From: Cyrtodaria siliqua
Taxonomy: Eukaryota > Mollusca > Bivalvia > Adapedonta > Hiatellidae
DNA length: 64,000 nucleotides
Reading direction: 5' to 3'
NCBI GenBank assembly: GCA_037043455.1
Contig: JAWPHD010000138.1
Coordinates: 556,846-620,845 of the forward strand
The position numbers and the translations under genes were made by a program. The notes beneath the pieces were generated by a model. That model was not told the DNA's origin and searched no databases. It worked only from the letters and a program-made list of their open reading frames with translations. Positions 1 through 12,173 of the stretch are shown here, piece by piece (the stretch's first letter is position 1; each line of letters starts with the position of its first letter).

Positions 1-145
1 ATAGTGTAAATGAACAAGAACCACCATCGCCCTTGACATCACCCTTAAAAGAGACAATACAATATTTCCATTGCAAATTGTATAAATGAACAAGAAACGC
101 CGACGACATCATCCTTAAAATGAGACAATATTTCCATTACTACAG
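1..145. repeat. Two tandem ~65-bp direct repeats
   Basis: Two near copies share the phrases 'aaatgaacaagaa', 'gacatca(t/c)ccttaaaa' and 'gagacaata..atttccatt', one at about 8-80 and the next at about 86-140. The array may continue off the left edge. No coding sense is visible. Confidence 0.6.
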
Positions 146-459
146 TGAAACCCGCCTTAAGCGACCACAAAGGAGTACAGCAAAATTGTTCTCTTAACAC
201 AGGATTCTCTTCATACAGTTGCGATATAATTTGAAACATAAACTCGGGAATTGAAACGAATATATCTTAAAGCATGTGTTCTCTTAATATGGGTGGTCTC
301 ACGCAGGTTTGAATAGGTAGGTAAATGAATGAGAGATATCGAAGATTCATTTACCTACAAATTCATTGTTCCGATATATCATATAACATGATACACGAAG
401 CAAAGATGATTTTTTTTTTAAAATATATGTATCTACAAACGGAACTTATTATGGTATGG

Positions 460-1600
460 TGTTGGCCTTCCGTACATCAATTCGTTTGTCCGTCCGTAAA
501 CAATTCGCATTCCGCAAGATAACTCTAGGAGTATGAGACTCACCATCATACAATTTCATAGGTATATTGCCCAAGTTGAGAGGAGGAAACCTATTATTTT
601 TGGGACCAATAGGTCAAAGGGTCAATGTCAAAATAACCTTATATGGAAATATACATTCCGCACAATAACCTCAAAACCATAACATCTACATTCATAAAAC
701 ATCAAATCAATATTGCCCTAGGTGAGAAGAGGAACCCTATTGCTAATAGTCCAAAAGTCAAGGTCACCGTGACATTGTATAACAAAATCATTCCTCATGA
801 TAACTTCAAAATTGAAAGACCTACACTCCTAAAACTACATTGACACCATTGTCCTCGGTGAGAGTAGAAACCCTTTTTTTTTTTGGGGGGGGGGGGGTAG
901 GGGTTGGGGGATGGGGGTAAGTAGGTCAAAGGACAAGGTCACAGTGACATTATATGAAAATATGATTTATTCACAATACATTCAAAACCATAACACATAC
1001 ACTCAAAAAACATCATAAATATATTGTACTTGGTGACATGAGAAATCCTATTATGATTTGAGTCAGTAGGTCAAAGTTAAAGGTCACCATGACCTTATAT
1101 GGAAATATTAATTCCGAATAACTTCAAAACCATAACACCTACACTCATGAAACTTCATAAATTTATCGCCGTTGTTGAAAGCAAAAAAACATATTGATTG
1201 TGGGGTTAAAAGGTCTAAGGTCTTCATTACAGTGACCTTATATGTAAATATGCCTTCCGCATAAAAACCTCAAAACCATAACACCTACACTCATAAAACG
1301 TCATAGGTGCATTTCCCTAGGTTAGAGGAGAAACCCTATTGTTATTGGGGCCAGTATGAATTCCGCATGATAACTTTAAAACCGTAAATCCTACACTTCA
1401 TAGGTGTATTGCCCTTGTTGAAAGCAGGAACCTTATTGCTTTTGGTGTCAGCAGGCCAACGGTCAAGGTCACATTGACTGATTATGGAAATATGCCTTCC
1501 TCACAATAACTTTAAAACCGTCACGTTAAAACATACACTCATAAAACTGCATAAGTACTTTGCCCGATAGTGGGGCATGGGCTCCTCTTCCCACCCACAC
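460..1600 (+). repeat. Tandem array, ~145-bp period, with AGGTCA-type motifs
   Basis: Diverged units recur with spacing of about 145-176 bp. Each carries 'aggtcaaagg..aaggtcac..tgac..tatatg', then 'ttccgcacaataacctcaaaaccataaca', then 'catag(g)tatattgcccta'. A 'gtccgtccgt' run (488-497) lies at the left end. A shorter block of the same family lies at 54355-54740. The short open frames inside it are chance products of the repeat. At 1081-1095 the sequence is a perfect AGGTCA-nnn-TGACCT palindrome. Confidence 0.85.
885..917 (+). other. G-quadruplex-prone G tract
   Basis: A T11 tract is followed by G13 and then further runs of four to five G separated by two bases. This satisfies the usual four-G-run pattern for a G-quadruplex. 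It sits inside the 460-1600 array. Confidence 0.6.
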
Positions 1601-2694
1601 ATACACACATACACCCACCGCACACTGAGAATACTATTCCAGCGCATAATTAAAGCGACGGTATTTCATCGAAAAAGGTTGCAAAAATGCCAATCGACAT
1701 AATACGTCTATATCATTGTTATAAATGATCAAATTAATACAGTAGAAAGTATGTTGGCACAATGTTAAATTATAATAAGTCATTTATCAGACGCATTTAT
1801 CAGACTGTATTAGTCGATATTTATAAAAGAAAAAATTTAACCTAAAATAATTATGTAGTCAATTGTTAATCAAGTAAAGATCTAGACATTCAAATATAAA
1901 GATTTAAAACAAAGATAAAGATTCACGTTTCACAACACAGATATTAACGAAAGACATGCAAGAATACAATACGATAAGAGTTGAATTGAAATAAATTTGA
2001 AAGATGCACCTTCGTAATAATCAGTACTAACAAGGCCTTAGTAGATCTAGTCACGAATGTTAACAGTTGAAATTCATGCGGCTCGGATGTGGTTCGACCT
2101 ATACACCTAATAAATAATAGTAGGACACTTTAAGGTTCGTGTATTTTGGGTAAATCACATTGAATTATATAGGAAATCGCAAAATATAGAACTAACACAT
2201 AATAAATACCGATAAGGGATATCCTCCGTTGGAAGCAACAATCACAACCAAAAGAATAAATTAACATGTCTGAGTATTGTTAAATAGAATTTGCAATATA
2301 AAATAGTTACATTCCATTCTAGGTAGAAGGAGCAATACATAGTAAAATAAGTCCATATACCGTTTATAAAAGCAATTGTTTTACTCGACAATATTCCTTT
2401 CCTACACAAAAATGCCCATCTATTACAAAGTCTTAAAACAGTTCCATTCATACTGTAATGGAGAAACCACTATATGTTATTGAAACAAATTGATATGTAC
2501 ATTCTTTGTTTCCTTTTACACTGATGACCATTTAAAAAAAACTTTCGAGTTTGTGTGTATTAGCAGTAGGAACGCCAGTCATATGGCGTAGGAATATCTA
2601 TTAAACATGGTCACGTGATAAAATCGATAACAAAAATGACATTATCGACGAAATTGACACTTGTCAGATTTATATAGAGGATCTTACATGAGTG
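1600..2694. other. AT-rich stretch without recognisable feature
   Basis: I see no gene, RNA or clear repeat here. Open frames are short and AT-driven. A (CACA)-like run at about 1592-1622 is the only low-complexity piece. Confidence 0.5.
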
Positions 2695-2808
2695 ACTGTG
2701 TATTATTGATTTTAATAAACGAGTTGGATAAAATGATAGGATACGAGGCTCTTGCCGAGTATCCTATCTGTTTATCCAACGAGTTTATTAAAGTCAATAA
2801 CACACTGT
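2695..2808. repeat. Fold-back (palindromic) element, copy 1
   Basis: The arm 'tgtgtattattgattttaat' followed by 'aaacgagttggataaa' and a 'gatagga' motif is mirrored after a short centre near 2751 ('gaggctcttgccgag'). The result is one nearly complete inverted repeat of about 110 bp. The left flank 'atagaggatcttacatgagt' recurs, inverted, beside a second copy at 34158-34320, which marks this as a mobile fold-back/MITE family. A further small inverted pair, 'tttgtaaggc' / 'gccttacaaa' (2898-2908 and 2972-2981), lies just outside. Confidence 0.75.
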
Positions 2809-3159
2809 CACGAATGTACAATTCTGTTTATCACATAACCCACCTACGAAGTGATAGTTTCACTTTAATGTTGTCAATTTTCCTTATATACGGCGGCAAT
2901 TTGTAAGGCAAATCATGACGTCGTTTTGTTGTTTACACGACGTCGCTACGTTACGCGGTTGTAAATGCGTTCGCCTTACAAATAGTGCGACACCCTAAAC
3001 CAGATTTAACGTTACTTACGTTCATTTTATGAAGTAAGATTTCAAATAATGATAAATAATTAAGGCGTCTGATATACCATGAAAACAATTGGTATAAACA
3101 GTTTTAACGTATACAAACACAGTGGTTCGTCCTAATTTGCATCTGTAATACACTAGTGT

Positions 3160-3894
3160 ATGCACACACTTCAAGAAACAGACCTTGGCAAGTATACCAC
3201 AGTGATACTGTACATAGGCGGAAACGACGCTGCCGAAAAGAAGGCGATGAACTCATTTTATCGGGATATTGCCGACATTTGCGAGTTATTGAAGAAAGCA
3301 AATTGTAAAATTTATATCTATACAATGTGTCCCCGTACAGATGTTGAAGTCAAGCCAGTTAATGACATCATTAAAGAAATTTGCGACGGATGCTCAGCGC
3401 ATTTCATTGACTGCTTCTCCTCATTTGTTTATGGAAATGGTAGTGTTGTTAAGCGTGTCTACGTTCGGGATGGCATACATATTAGCAACGACGGCACTAG
3501 AACGTTTTTATACGTTATAAACAAGTCACTGATTATTCTGAAGCGTAGTGGTACCGTACAGCTTGCGGAGCATTGGGCGGGAAACCAAAGTTGTCATGTG
3601 AAAAACTCTAGTAGAGATTTTGCCGAAGGAAACCAGTTTGGCAGACACGTGAGCGAACACGTGAACGTTTATCAAAGAACTTCAGAGCACGCGGAGCATC
3701 GGACGGAAAACTATCACGATCACGCGAACAGTTCTCGAAAGGTTATGCAGAAGGAAACGCGTTTGGCAGTCGACAGCGCGATCACGTGGACATATATCGA
3801 GGTTATGGCAGACGACAGCGGAATCTCGGAAACAATCACTGCTGGAACTTTGGACAATCATAGCACGCGTGACTTTTGGCATAACAGTAAATAG
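3160..3894 (+). pseudogene. LINE ORF1 fragment with SGNH-esterase-like domain
   Basis: The open frame of 244 codons starts at an internal Met. Residues about 14-30 hold the esterase block III signature (LYIGGND), and residues about 101-113 hold the block V signature (RDGIHISNDG) with the catalytic Asp and His. The block with the nucleophilic Ser is absent, which fits 5' truncation. Downstream, the region near 3827-3870 read in the third frame (cac tgc tgg aac) gives a degenerate CCHC zinc-knuckle-like string (HCWNFGQS-stop-H), so the C-terminus is probably frameshifted. In intact relatives ORF1 binds the element RNA. I infer no activity for this copy. Confidence 0.75.
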
Positions 3895-4436
3895 GAATTC
3901 AATGACAGATGTCTCTTATAAATGTGAGACCAAGTTTGACGTTTTAAATTGTATTTCCTCTGACTGTGATAATTGTACTGTCTGTGTGACGAGCTCGTTT
4001 TCTATTCTGCATCTGTAAGTATTTGTAATACATTCTCTGTTTTAAAGTCAAACGCCCAAGAATATTTACCTAATGAATCTCGTGATCTTTGTAATATGGA
4101 AAGTTTAGTGACCATATCGACTGTCGATACATTCTGTAATAAAACTTCCGACTCAACGCAGTCAAGCGACGGTATTTTAGTTAGTAATTCAGTAATTATT
4201 CTGAAAGCAGATGTGACAGTAGAAATTATACACAATGAGAGAATTTAGAATTATCTTCTTGTGAAGATACGATTAGTTTATGCGAGTCTAGGAAATCGCC
4301 GGTTGTTTAAACGTCTGCAGATAATTATTCTGACACTATAGATGATACATTGCTATTGTCAAATAATGTACAGTGTGTAAGTGTATTAGATAATGAATAT
4401 TTGAAAAATGATGTTGTACAAAATCCATTTAATTTT

Positions 4437-5110
4437 AAAAACAAAGGTTTACATGTTGTAGGATTAAATATACAGCATATTTTATCAAACCTAGATGAAC
4501 TGAAATGTATGATGTATCAGTCTAAATCAATTGATATATTAGGTTTGTATAAAACGTTTTTAAATGATACTATCAACATCAAAGACTTACATATTGATGG
4601 ATATAATACTGAGAGAATGGATCGTACAAATGATAAGAAGGGTGGTGGTTTACTGATTTACATAGCTAATAGTATTTGTTATTCACTTAGAACTGACATT
4701 GAAACTACTCATATTGAATCATTGTGGATTCAAATCAATAGTGCTAATGACAAACCTTTTTTGCTAAATTTTGTCTACAGGCCACCTGATTCGCCACAAT
4801 CTTGGATAGATAATTACGAAACATAATTATCCAGGGTAAATTATTTAAATTTAGAAACCAATGTAATTGGTGATTTCAATATCGAATATTTTCCAGGCGA
4901 AGGTTTCAAAAATACGAAATGGAATGCTGTTGTTCTTGATTATGGGTTTTCGCAAGTTATTAAATCACCAACAAGAGTAACAAAGAATTCATCGACTATA
5001 ATAGACCACATTTATAGTACAAATTAAAAAAACTTAAGCGAAGTTAATGTACCATCGTATTGTATTAGTGATCACTTTCCTGTTACATTCACAAGAAATA
5101 TTAAGAATGG
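4437..5110 (+). pseudogene. LINE ORF2 endonuclease domain (APE type), broken
   Basis: The first part (to the stop at 4824-4826) shows the usual order of endonuclease blocks: GLNIQHILSN, ILGLYKTFL, KGGGLLIYI and FVYRPP. The second block normally reads like T/SETWL, so the catalytic Glu appears replaced by Lys. After a stop and frame change the domain continues at about 4840 with IGDFNIEYF, TIIDHIYST and ISDHFPVTF. The GDFN and SDH catalytic boxes are therefore retained. Such domains nick the target DNA that primes reverse transcription. The stop near 4826, another near 5025 and the Glu change make it non-functional. Confidence 0.85.
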
Positions 5111-5219
5111 ACTAATTAAAGAAAATACCCATAAACGTATGACCTATATATGTTATAATAATTTTGATGAAACTAGTTTTTGTCTTGATTAACAAAACAG
5201 CTGTCTTGAAGTTTCCGAA

Positions 5220-7311
5220 ATGTTTGCTGACCCAAATGATTCATTAAATTTCTTGTATAAACAAATTAATGCTGTTTTAGCTGAACATGCTCCAATTAAA
5301 ACAAAACGAATAAAAACTAACACTCTTCCAGGAAGGTACACTGATGAAATTCACAGAGCAAGGGCGCTCAGAGATTTAAATCATAAATTAAAAAAGTGGG
5401 ATCAATATAAAACGTGGAGAAATAAAACAAAATCATTAATTAAAAAAGAAAAGAAATTATTTTTCAATAAAGCTGTTCTTAAAAATACAAACTCAACATA
5501 TATTTGGAAAACCCTCAAAACAATTTCGAACAATGTTGACAAGGAATAAACTATACCTAAACAAATTGTAATCGATGGCAAAGTGATTGAAGGACTCCCA
5601 AATATTATAAACGCGTTCAATGAACATTTCGTTAACGTTTCTAAAAATTTAACAAAGTTAAATACAAACCAGAAAACTTTGATAAGTTAAGGAAGTTTTT
5701 AGATGAAAAGTTAATTTTTTCAGTATTTACTTTTGATCTGATCACACCTTTTGAAGTAAAAATAGTAATTGATAAATTAGACGTAAATAAATCTACGGGA
5801 TTAGATGGAATAGGTCCTATAATAATAAAATTATGCAGAGATATGTTAACTGTACCAATAGCTTCTTTAATAAATAAATGTTTGAGTCTCGGAGTTTTTC
5901 CGGATACACTTAAGGAAGCATTTGTTCTCCCTATTCCAAAGAATGGTAACATAGATGATGTAAATAATTACAGACCTATCTCAATACTTCCGACAACATA
6001 ACAATATTTGAAAGATTTATTGCTAATCAAATTCTTACCTATTTCAATCAATAAGACATCCATTCTATATGCCCGCCAATCAGGTTTTCGTAAAAACCAC
6101 TCTTGTCAAATGGCACTTATACACATTGTTGATACATGACTCAAAAAATTAGACTTAGGAAATCTTGTAGGAACACTCTTTTTAGATCTAAGTAAAGCCT
6201 TTGATTTGATCGATCTTGAAATCCTCTTGTTTAAATTAAGACTGTATCATTTTTCAGAAGCATCCATTAAATTATTTCAGTCTTATCTTTAAAACAGAAG
6301 CCAAGTAGTTAAGGTCGGTGACACAATCTCGAATGTTCTTCCTGTGATTTCCGGGGTACCGCAAGGTTCTGTCTTAGGACCGCTACTCTTTCTGTTATAT
6401 GTCAATGACATACCTTTGTATATTGAGCACACCAATGTTGATATGAACGCAGACGATACAACACTTTGTGCATTTGGGAAAACAATATCTTGTATTCAGA
6501 CTAAATTGCACACAGATTTAAACAATGTAAATGATTGGTGCACGATAAATAATATGATTATTAATCCCATTAAGTCAACTTGTATGATAATCGGACAAAA
6601 TAAAACTTTAGCAAATTGTGCAGCATTGTTGCTTCAAATTAATAATACAGATATTCAAAATGTAAAAGTACAAAAGTTACTATGCATCTATATTGCTGAA
6701 TCATTATCTTGGAAATATCATATATCTAAAACATGTACTAAACTTGTGTCAAAAATAAATCTGTTGAAAAGGATCTCCTACTACCTACCATATGACATGA
6801 AAAAATTGTTCTATAACTCATATATTATGTCTACATTTGATTATGGCTGTATAACATGGAGCCAAACAAATAAATCCTCTATTAATAGAATACTTAAAAT
6901 TCAAAAGAGTGCTGCTAGAATCATTCTCATGAAGCCTATAAACACACCGTCTAAAATAATGTTTTTAAAGAACTGAAGTGGTTTTCCTTTCAACGGAGAT
7001 GTGAATATCACACATGTGTTATGATTTATAAATCACTAACCAATTTAACACCTGATTACATAACCGATTTAATATCGTTCTCTACAAATTCAAATTTTAA
7101 CTTAAGATCTGTTGCTAGAAAGGATATTGCCCATTTAACACTTAGAACAAACATTCTTAAACGTACTTTTGGTTATTCAGGAATGGTAGTTTGGAACATG
7201 ATCCCCGTTGATATACGAGCTTCGCTGTCTTCAGTTACATTTAAGAGTCAATTAAAATCATTAATTATAACCTTATGTTACAAAAGTATGAAAATGTGTC
7301 TGTCTTGTTGA
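5220..7311 (+). pseudogene. LINE ORF2 reverse transcriptase, broken
   Basis: Reverse-transcriptase blocks appear in order across several frames: NKSTGLDGIGPIIIK (about 5785), VNNYRPISILP (about 5960), QSGFRKNHSCQMA (about 6080), FLDLSKAFDLID with the first catalytic Asp (about 6180), GVPQGSVLGPLLFLLYVNDI (6350-6410), and the catalytic box as NADD instead of Y/FADD (about 6450). The thumb and C-terminal region run to 7311, with a frame break near 6975. At least five stops or shifts interrupt it. The family copies element RNA by target-primed reverse transcription. Only the Asp-Asp pair of the catalytic box survives unchanged. Confidence 0.92.
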
Positions 7312-7453
7312 AGTTATAAATTGATGAATGCATTGTTTTATCTTGCATTATATGCTTACATTGTTATATTTTGTTGATTTATAGATGGCCATATTGTAAA
7401 AAAAGACTTGTGTAAATGCTATGTCTTAATATGTTACCTTTTTGAAATAAAGT

Positions 7454-7474
7454 TATTATTATTATTATTATTAT
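7454..7474 (+). repeat. (ATT)n 3' tail of the LINE
   Basis: About seven ATT/TTA units directly follow 'gaaataaagtt', an AATAAA-containing 3'UTR end. A short microsatellite tail of this kind marks the 3' end of many CR1/L2-like elements and fixes the right boundary of the insertion. Confidence 0.85.
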
Positions 7475-7499
7475 AGTTGAAGGTATTTTTCAAAGGGAT

Positions 7500-9590
7500 G
7501 AATTTAGGCTGTTTTAAGGTTTAAATTGCCGATAATGCGCTTTTCAATCAAATTCGATTAATTTTATCATTGTAGAAGCGAGAATAAAAACAAATAGATG
7601 TACCCGTAGATAAATATTTCCTCTGTCCATATATAAAATTTCAATAAAATCGGAGAGAGGGACTTTTTTTCCCCCGAAAAATAACTAACATGACCCACCC
7701 ACTCAAAGACGGCAAAGTTCATATACATTTACAGATGCGACCGGGTACACAAGATATGAAATTATTTCAATACATATATTTAAAATGTATGTGTCCATGC
7801 ATTCCAGACTAAATTTCTGATCTATACATGCTTTGGGTTTATGCCAGCGTGCTCAAATTAGGTTTTAACAAACAAAATTGCAACGGTTCGTCGGGAAACG
7901 AAATCAGGATGGTGAAATATACGTTGCAGTGTTCATTTTCTGAATCAGACAAAATAGCGAAAAAATTAAGTTTTAACAGTGAGAATGAAGTTTTTTTTAA
8001 GAATTTGTTCATTGACATGTCTACTATAAAAACATTTTTTTTAAAATCAATCAGAAAAAAACACTTTTTTCCCCGAAAATTAACTATTAGTAAGTACACC
8101 GTAATCGCCAAAATATAAGAATTGGCGTCCCAAATTAATGTTCACGCGGGATATAAAATCGTGAAATTATGAAATCATTTTTAAGAGATATATTGATTTC
8201 AGCATTGTTCAGTATTTAATAAATTATTAGACGAGAATGTTAAAAGTTTTTCTCAGGAACACCATTACGGTGGTATCCCTCCAACCCCGCCCCCTCACCC
8301 TCCATCCCCCTCCACACCGTATACATTAAGTTGTATATAGCTGAGAATGCGCTTTTTTATTCAAGTTTGATTTATTTCGTCAGTTTAGAAGCGAGAATAA
8401 AAACAAATAAGTATACGCGTAGATAAATCTTTCCTCTGTCAATATTAAAATGTTAATGAAATCGGAGACAACAACTTTATTTTTCCGAAAATTAACTATC
8501 ATGACACAACGACTCAGTGGCGGCAAAATGCATATACATTTACATACGCGACCTGTCCGGGTACAAAAGAAATGAAATAATTCCTTTCAATAAATATATT
8601 TAAAAAGTATATGTCCATGCATTTCAGAGTACATTTCTGATCTATACATACTTTGGGTTTAAGCCAGAGTGCTCAAATTAGGTTTTAACAAACAATATTG
8701 CAACGGTTCGTCGGGAAACGAATTAGGATGGTGAAAACATATGTTGCAGTGTTCAGAAATATTGCGAAAAAATTACATTCTAACAGCGAGAATGAATTTT
8801 ATTTTATGAATAGGTTCATTGGCATGTCTACTATTAAAAACCAAAATTTAAAGTCAATCATAAACAAGTTCTTTTTTCCCCGAAAATTAACAAAGCACAC
8901 CGTAATCGCTAAAATATGAAGACTCGGCGTTCTCACGGGATATAAAATCGTGAAATTATAAAATCATTTTTAAGAGAAAAGTTGATTTCAACATTGTTCA
9001 GTATTTAAAAAAATATTTGAGTAGAAATTTCACAGGTTTTCGGAAGGACACCATTACGGTAATATCCCTCAAATCCCGCCCCCTTCTCCCCCACCCCTCC
9101 ACTCCGTACACATTACGTTGTATATAGTTGAGAATGCGCTTTTTTTAATCAAATTTGATTCCTTTCGTCATTTTAAAAGCGAGAATAAAAACAAAAGCGT
9201 GTACGTATAGATACATCTCTCCTCTGTCTATATGTAACATTTCAATAAAATCGGAGACAAGTTCTTTTTTCCCCACGGAAATTAACTAGCAGGACCGTCT
9301 GACTCAAAGATGGCAACATTCATATATATTAAGAAACATGACCGGGTACACAGATCACATATATATTTAAAATGTATGTGTCGATGTATTCCAGACTAAA
9401 TTTCTGATTTATACATGCTTTGGGTTGATGTCAGAGTGCCCAATTTATTTAAACAATCACATTTGCAACGGTATATTGGGAAATGAAATCATGATGGCGA
9501 CAATATACGTTGCACAGTTCATTTTCGGAATCAGAAAAAAGAGCGATACACTAATGTAAGTTTAACAGGCAAAATTCTATTATTTTAGCT
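7500..9590. repeat. Tandem repeat, ~800-bp unit, about 2.6 copies
   Basis: The landmark 'gagaatgcgctttt..tcaa(a/g)tttgat' followed by 'gcgagaataaaaacaaa' occurs at about 7529, 8339 and 9126, giving periods of about 810 and 787 bp. Other landmarks keep the same order in each unit: 'aataaaatcggaga', 'accgggtacaca', 'gcaacggttcgtcgggaaacga' and 'caccattacggtg'. The third unit stops near 9560. Two matching small open frames (7828-8118 and 8698-8919) occupy the same place in units 1 and 2 but differ by many indels, and unit 3 has no equivalent. Confidence 0.88.
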
Positions 9591-10200
9591 GTTCATTTAA
9601 AACTGAGGTGATGACTAGAGTTTTAAAGAAAGCAAGATTGGTGTGTATCCCTTTAGCCAAGTAAATACATGACTGACGAGTAACAGACATGCTAGTTCCC
9701 TTAAACCTTGCAGCGAGCGTCTCTTACTTGACTCAAGAAACAACACACACAGTGCTAACTTCAGAGTTTTAAATTGTACTTTAGCATAGAACACTTGGGT
9801 GACCAACTGATACCACGGCATTTCTTAAATAACACATAATTAACCTCAAATTTTTGAGACTCAATCTCATAGTATCAATTACTATTGTTCTCACTCAATG
9901 AACAACATTGTGCATAAACAATAATAATAACGTTCAAATTTATATGAATTATCACAGATCATGACAGTGAAAAACACTGTTATTCATTTAATAAATTTAA
10001 CAGATGCATTCAACGTCAATTTTGAAATATACATAACTTGAAACATAATCTAAAAAACTAAACGTGTTAGTCGGTCGTTGCCCCAAAGCTGAATGAATTG
10101 CCGCTCAATTATTGCACGAGAAAACTAGTGCAAATTTCATCGCTACACCTAGCGGAGACTTAACACGATTCAAGGGAAATTAATTAAAGTGTGGTATGGG
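9591..10200. other. No recognisable feature
   Basis: AT-rich spacer between two arrays. I see no supported gene, RNA or repeat. Confidence 0.5.
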
Positions 10201-10219
10201 AGCCATGTTGATTTTGTGC

Positions 10220-11020
10220 TTTCTGTCTGTCTGTCTGTCTGTCTGTAGGTCTGTCTATCTGTGTCACAAACGATGTCCGGTCAATAACTAGAGAATGGTT
10301 GGACCTAGGGTCCTCAAACTCTATGAAGGATGGTTGGTCATGACAAGTAGATGACCCCTATTGATTTTGGGGTCATTAAGTCAAAGGTCAAGGTCGCGGT
10401 GACATTGGCTATCAAAGCGATGTCCGATCTATAACTAAAGAATAGTTTGATCTATGATCCTCAAACTTAAAAGAGAGATTGGTCATGACAAGTAGATGAC
10501 CCCTTTTGATTTTGGGGTCACTAGGTCAAAGATCAAGGTCGCGGTGACATTGACTATCAAAACGATGTCAGATCAATAACTAGAGAATGGTTGGACCTAG
10601 GGTCCTCAAACTTGGAAGGATGGTTGGCCATGACAAGTAGATGACTCTTATTGATTTTGGGGTCACTAGTTTAAAGGTCAAGGTCGCGGTGACCTTGACT
10701 ATTAAAACGATGTCCGATCAATAACTAGAGAATAGTTGGACCTAGGGTCCTCAAACTTGGAATGATGGTTGGTCATGACAAGTAGATAACCCCTATTGAT
10801 TTTGGGGTCACTAGGTCAAGGGTCAAGGTCGCGGTGACATTGACTATCAAAACGATGTCCGATCAATAACTACACAATGGTTGGACCTAGGGTCCTCAAA
10901 CTTGGAAGGATGGTTGGTCATGACCAGTAGATATTACTGATACAGATAGTAGATACAGTCACAGAGATATTGAATATCAAAACGATCTCAGATCAAAAGA
11001 AAACGGTTGGACCTAGAGTC
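10220..11020 (+). repeat. Tandem array, ~145-bp unit, five to six copies
   Basis: 'cgatgtccgatcaataacta' recurs at 10271, 10418, 10563, 10708, 10853 and, degenerate, 10983. Spacing is 147, 145, 145, 145 and 130 bp. Units contain 'ttggacctagggtcctcaaa', 'tgacaagtagatgacccc' and 'aaggtcaaggtcgcggtgac'. A (CTGT)n run at 10226-10250 flanks the left end. Units are much alike, so the array expanded more recently than the one at 460-1600. Confidence 0.93.
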
Positions 11021-11024
11021 CTCA

Positions 11025-11486
11025 ATTATGTTTGTTTGGGCGAGTATGGGGAGCCATACGTTTTTGTCCCTTGGACAATAACAATTTCTAGTTTACTTCT
11101 AATTCATTCTTCAAACGAAGAAAATTATATTATCAGTAACATACATTATATAGTTATTATGTGAAACACTGTACGCGTGAATCCAAAACGTACAGGTATT
11201 TTATCATTATGTAAACAGTATATAATTTATACTACATATATAGTTTTTTTAAACTTAAACATAACGATACAAAGAAAAGGTATTTGTTGAAAACAAACAT
11301 ATTAATAAAAAAATTCCTGAAAATATATAACAACGATAAATACTATATGCAGAGAAATTATTTTTTCAGGAAAAAATAACATGTTTGTTTTTCTGTTCAA
11401 AACTACTATATTTTGCGAATATTGCTTCAGGAAAAATTTGAATAAGTCTGTTTTTAAAGAGCATGTTTTGTTTATTTTAAAACACT
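11025..11486. other. AT-rich spacer, no supported feature
   Basis: Only short AT-driven open frames. No repeat with a second copy in the window was recognised. Confidence 0.5.
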
Positions 11487-12173
11487 TTTTGTGTCGTCTT
11501 TTCGAAGAAAATGCGATACATAGGGATCACTTTGTCGTCCGTCCGTCAGTCAGTCCGTCCGTCCGTCACGAAAACTTAACGTAAGCTTTAACTTTTTCAT
11601 TTCTTGATATTTCTTCATCAAACTTTCACTATATACTCATCATGAAAGCATCGACATGACCATACTAAAACATAAAGGTCAAGGTCACACTGAAGGTCAT
11701 TATATGGGTTAAATACTCATCTTTTTCTTCACGAAAACTTAACGTTTGCTATCACTTTCTCATTTATTGATATTTCTTCATCACACTTTCAATATATACT
11801 CATCATGACAACATCGACATGACCATACTAGCATATAAGGTCAAGGTTACACTGAAGGTCATTATAGGCGTTAATTATTCTTTTTGTCTTCACGAAAAAA
11901 AACATAACGTTGGCTACAACTTTCTCATTTCTTGATATGTCTTCATCTAACTTTCAATATATACTCATCATGGCAACATCGACATGACCATACTTAAACA
12001 TACAGGTCAAGGTCACACTAAAGGTTATTATATGGGTTAAATACTCATTTTTTTCCTCACGAAAACGTAGTCAGGCTAGTTTGTCAAGGTCATTTATCAG
12101 GGTCCAGAAAACCTTGTTATACTGACAAAGTGCTGACAGGCGACACACGTGTTCCGCGGAACACCCGTCTAGT
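11487..12173 (+). mobile_element. Helitron/Helentron-like non-autonomous element carrying a minisatellite
   Basis: The left part has 'tgtgtcgtct' at about 11490, then a (GTCC)n run, then three units of about 163 bp whose 'cacgaaaa' starts lie at about 11566, 11730, 11891 and 12057. The right part has 'aggcgacaca', a near inverted match to the left motif, followed at once by the perfect 16-bp palindrome 'gtgttccgcggaacac', then 'ccgtctag' and a T. A 3' hairpin followed by CTRR-T is the Helitron end pattern; subterminal inverted repeats with an internal array are the Helentron/HINE pattern. The same right end occurs at 42002-42050. No Rep/helicase coding is present. Confidence 0.65.

Larger units (their letters stand above)
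3150..7474 (+). mobile_element. Non-LTR retrotransposon (LINE), 5'-truncated, decayed
   Basis: The order ORF1 (SGNH-type esterase), APE-type endonuclease, reverse transcriptase, 3'UTR and a short (ATT)n tail is that of a CR1/L2-like LINE; esterase-bearing ORF1 proteins are known in that group. The 5' end is missing: ORF1 begins at its GGND block and lacks the earlier GDS block with the nucleophilic Ser. Stops and frameshifts interrupt every domain, so this copy is dead. Target-site duplications could not be fixed. All parts lie on + in the expected order, so it is one insertion rather than a patchwork. Confidence 0.92.

Noticed and set aside
7828..8919. Paired small frames in the 800-bp units as a conserved short protein
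   Set aside because: The two differ by many indels, the third unit lacks the frame, and the similarity is explained by the tandem repeat itself.
10220..11020. CRISPR-like array
   Set aside because: Units of about 145 bp are contiguous near-identical repeats without unique spacers, in a eukaryotic context.
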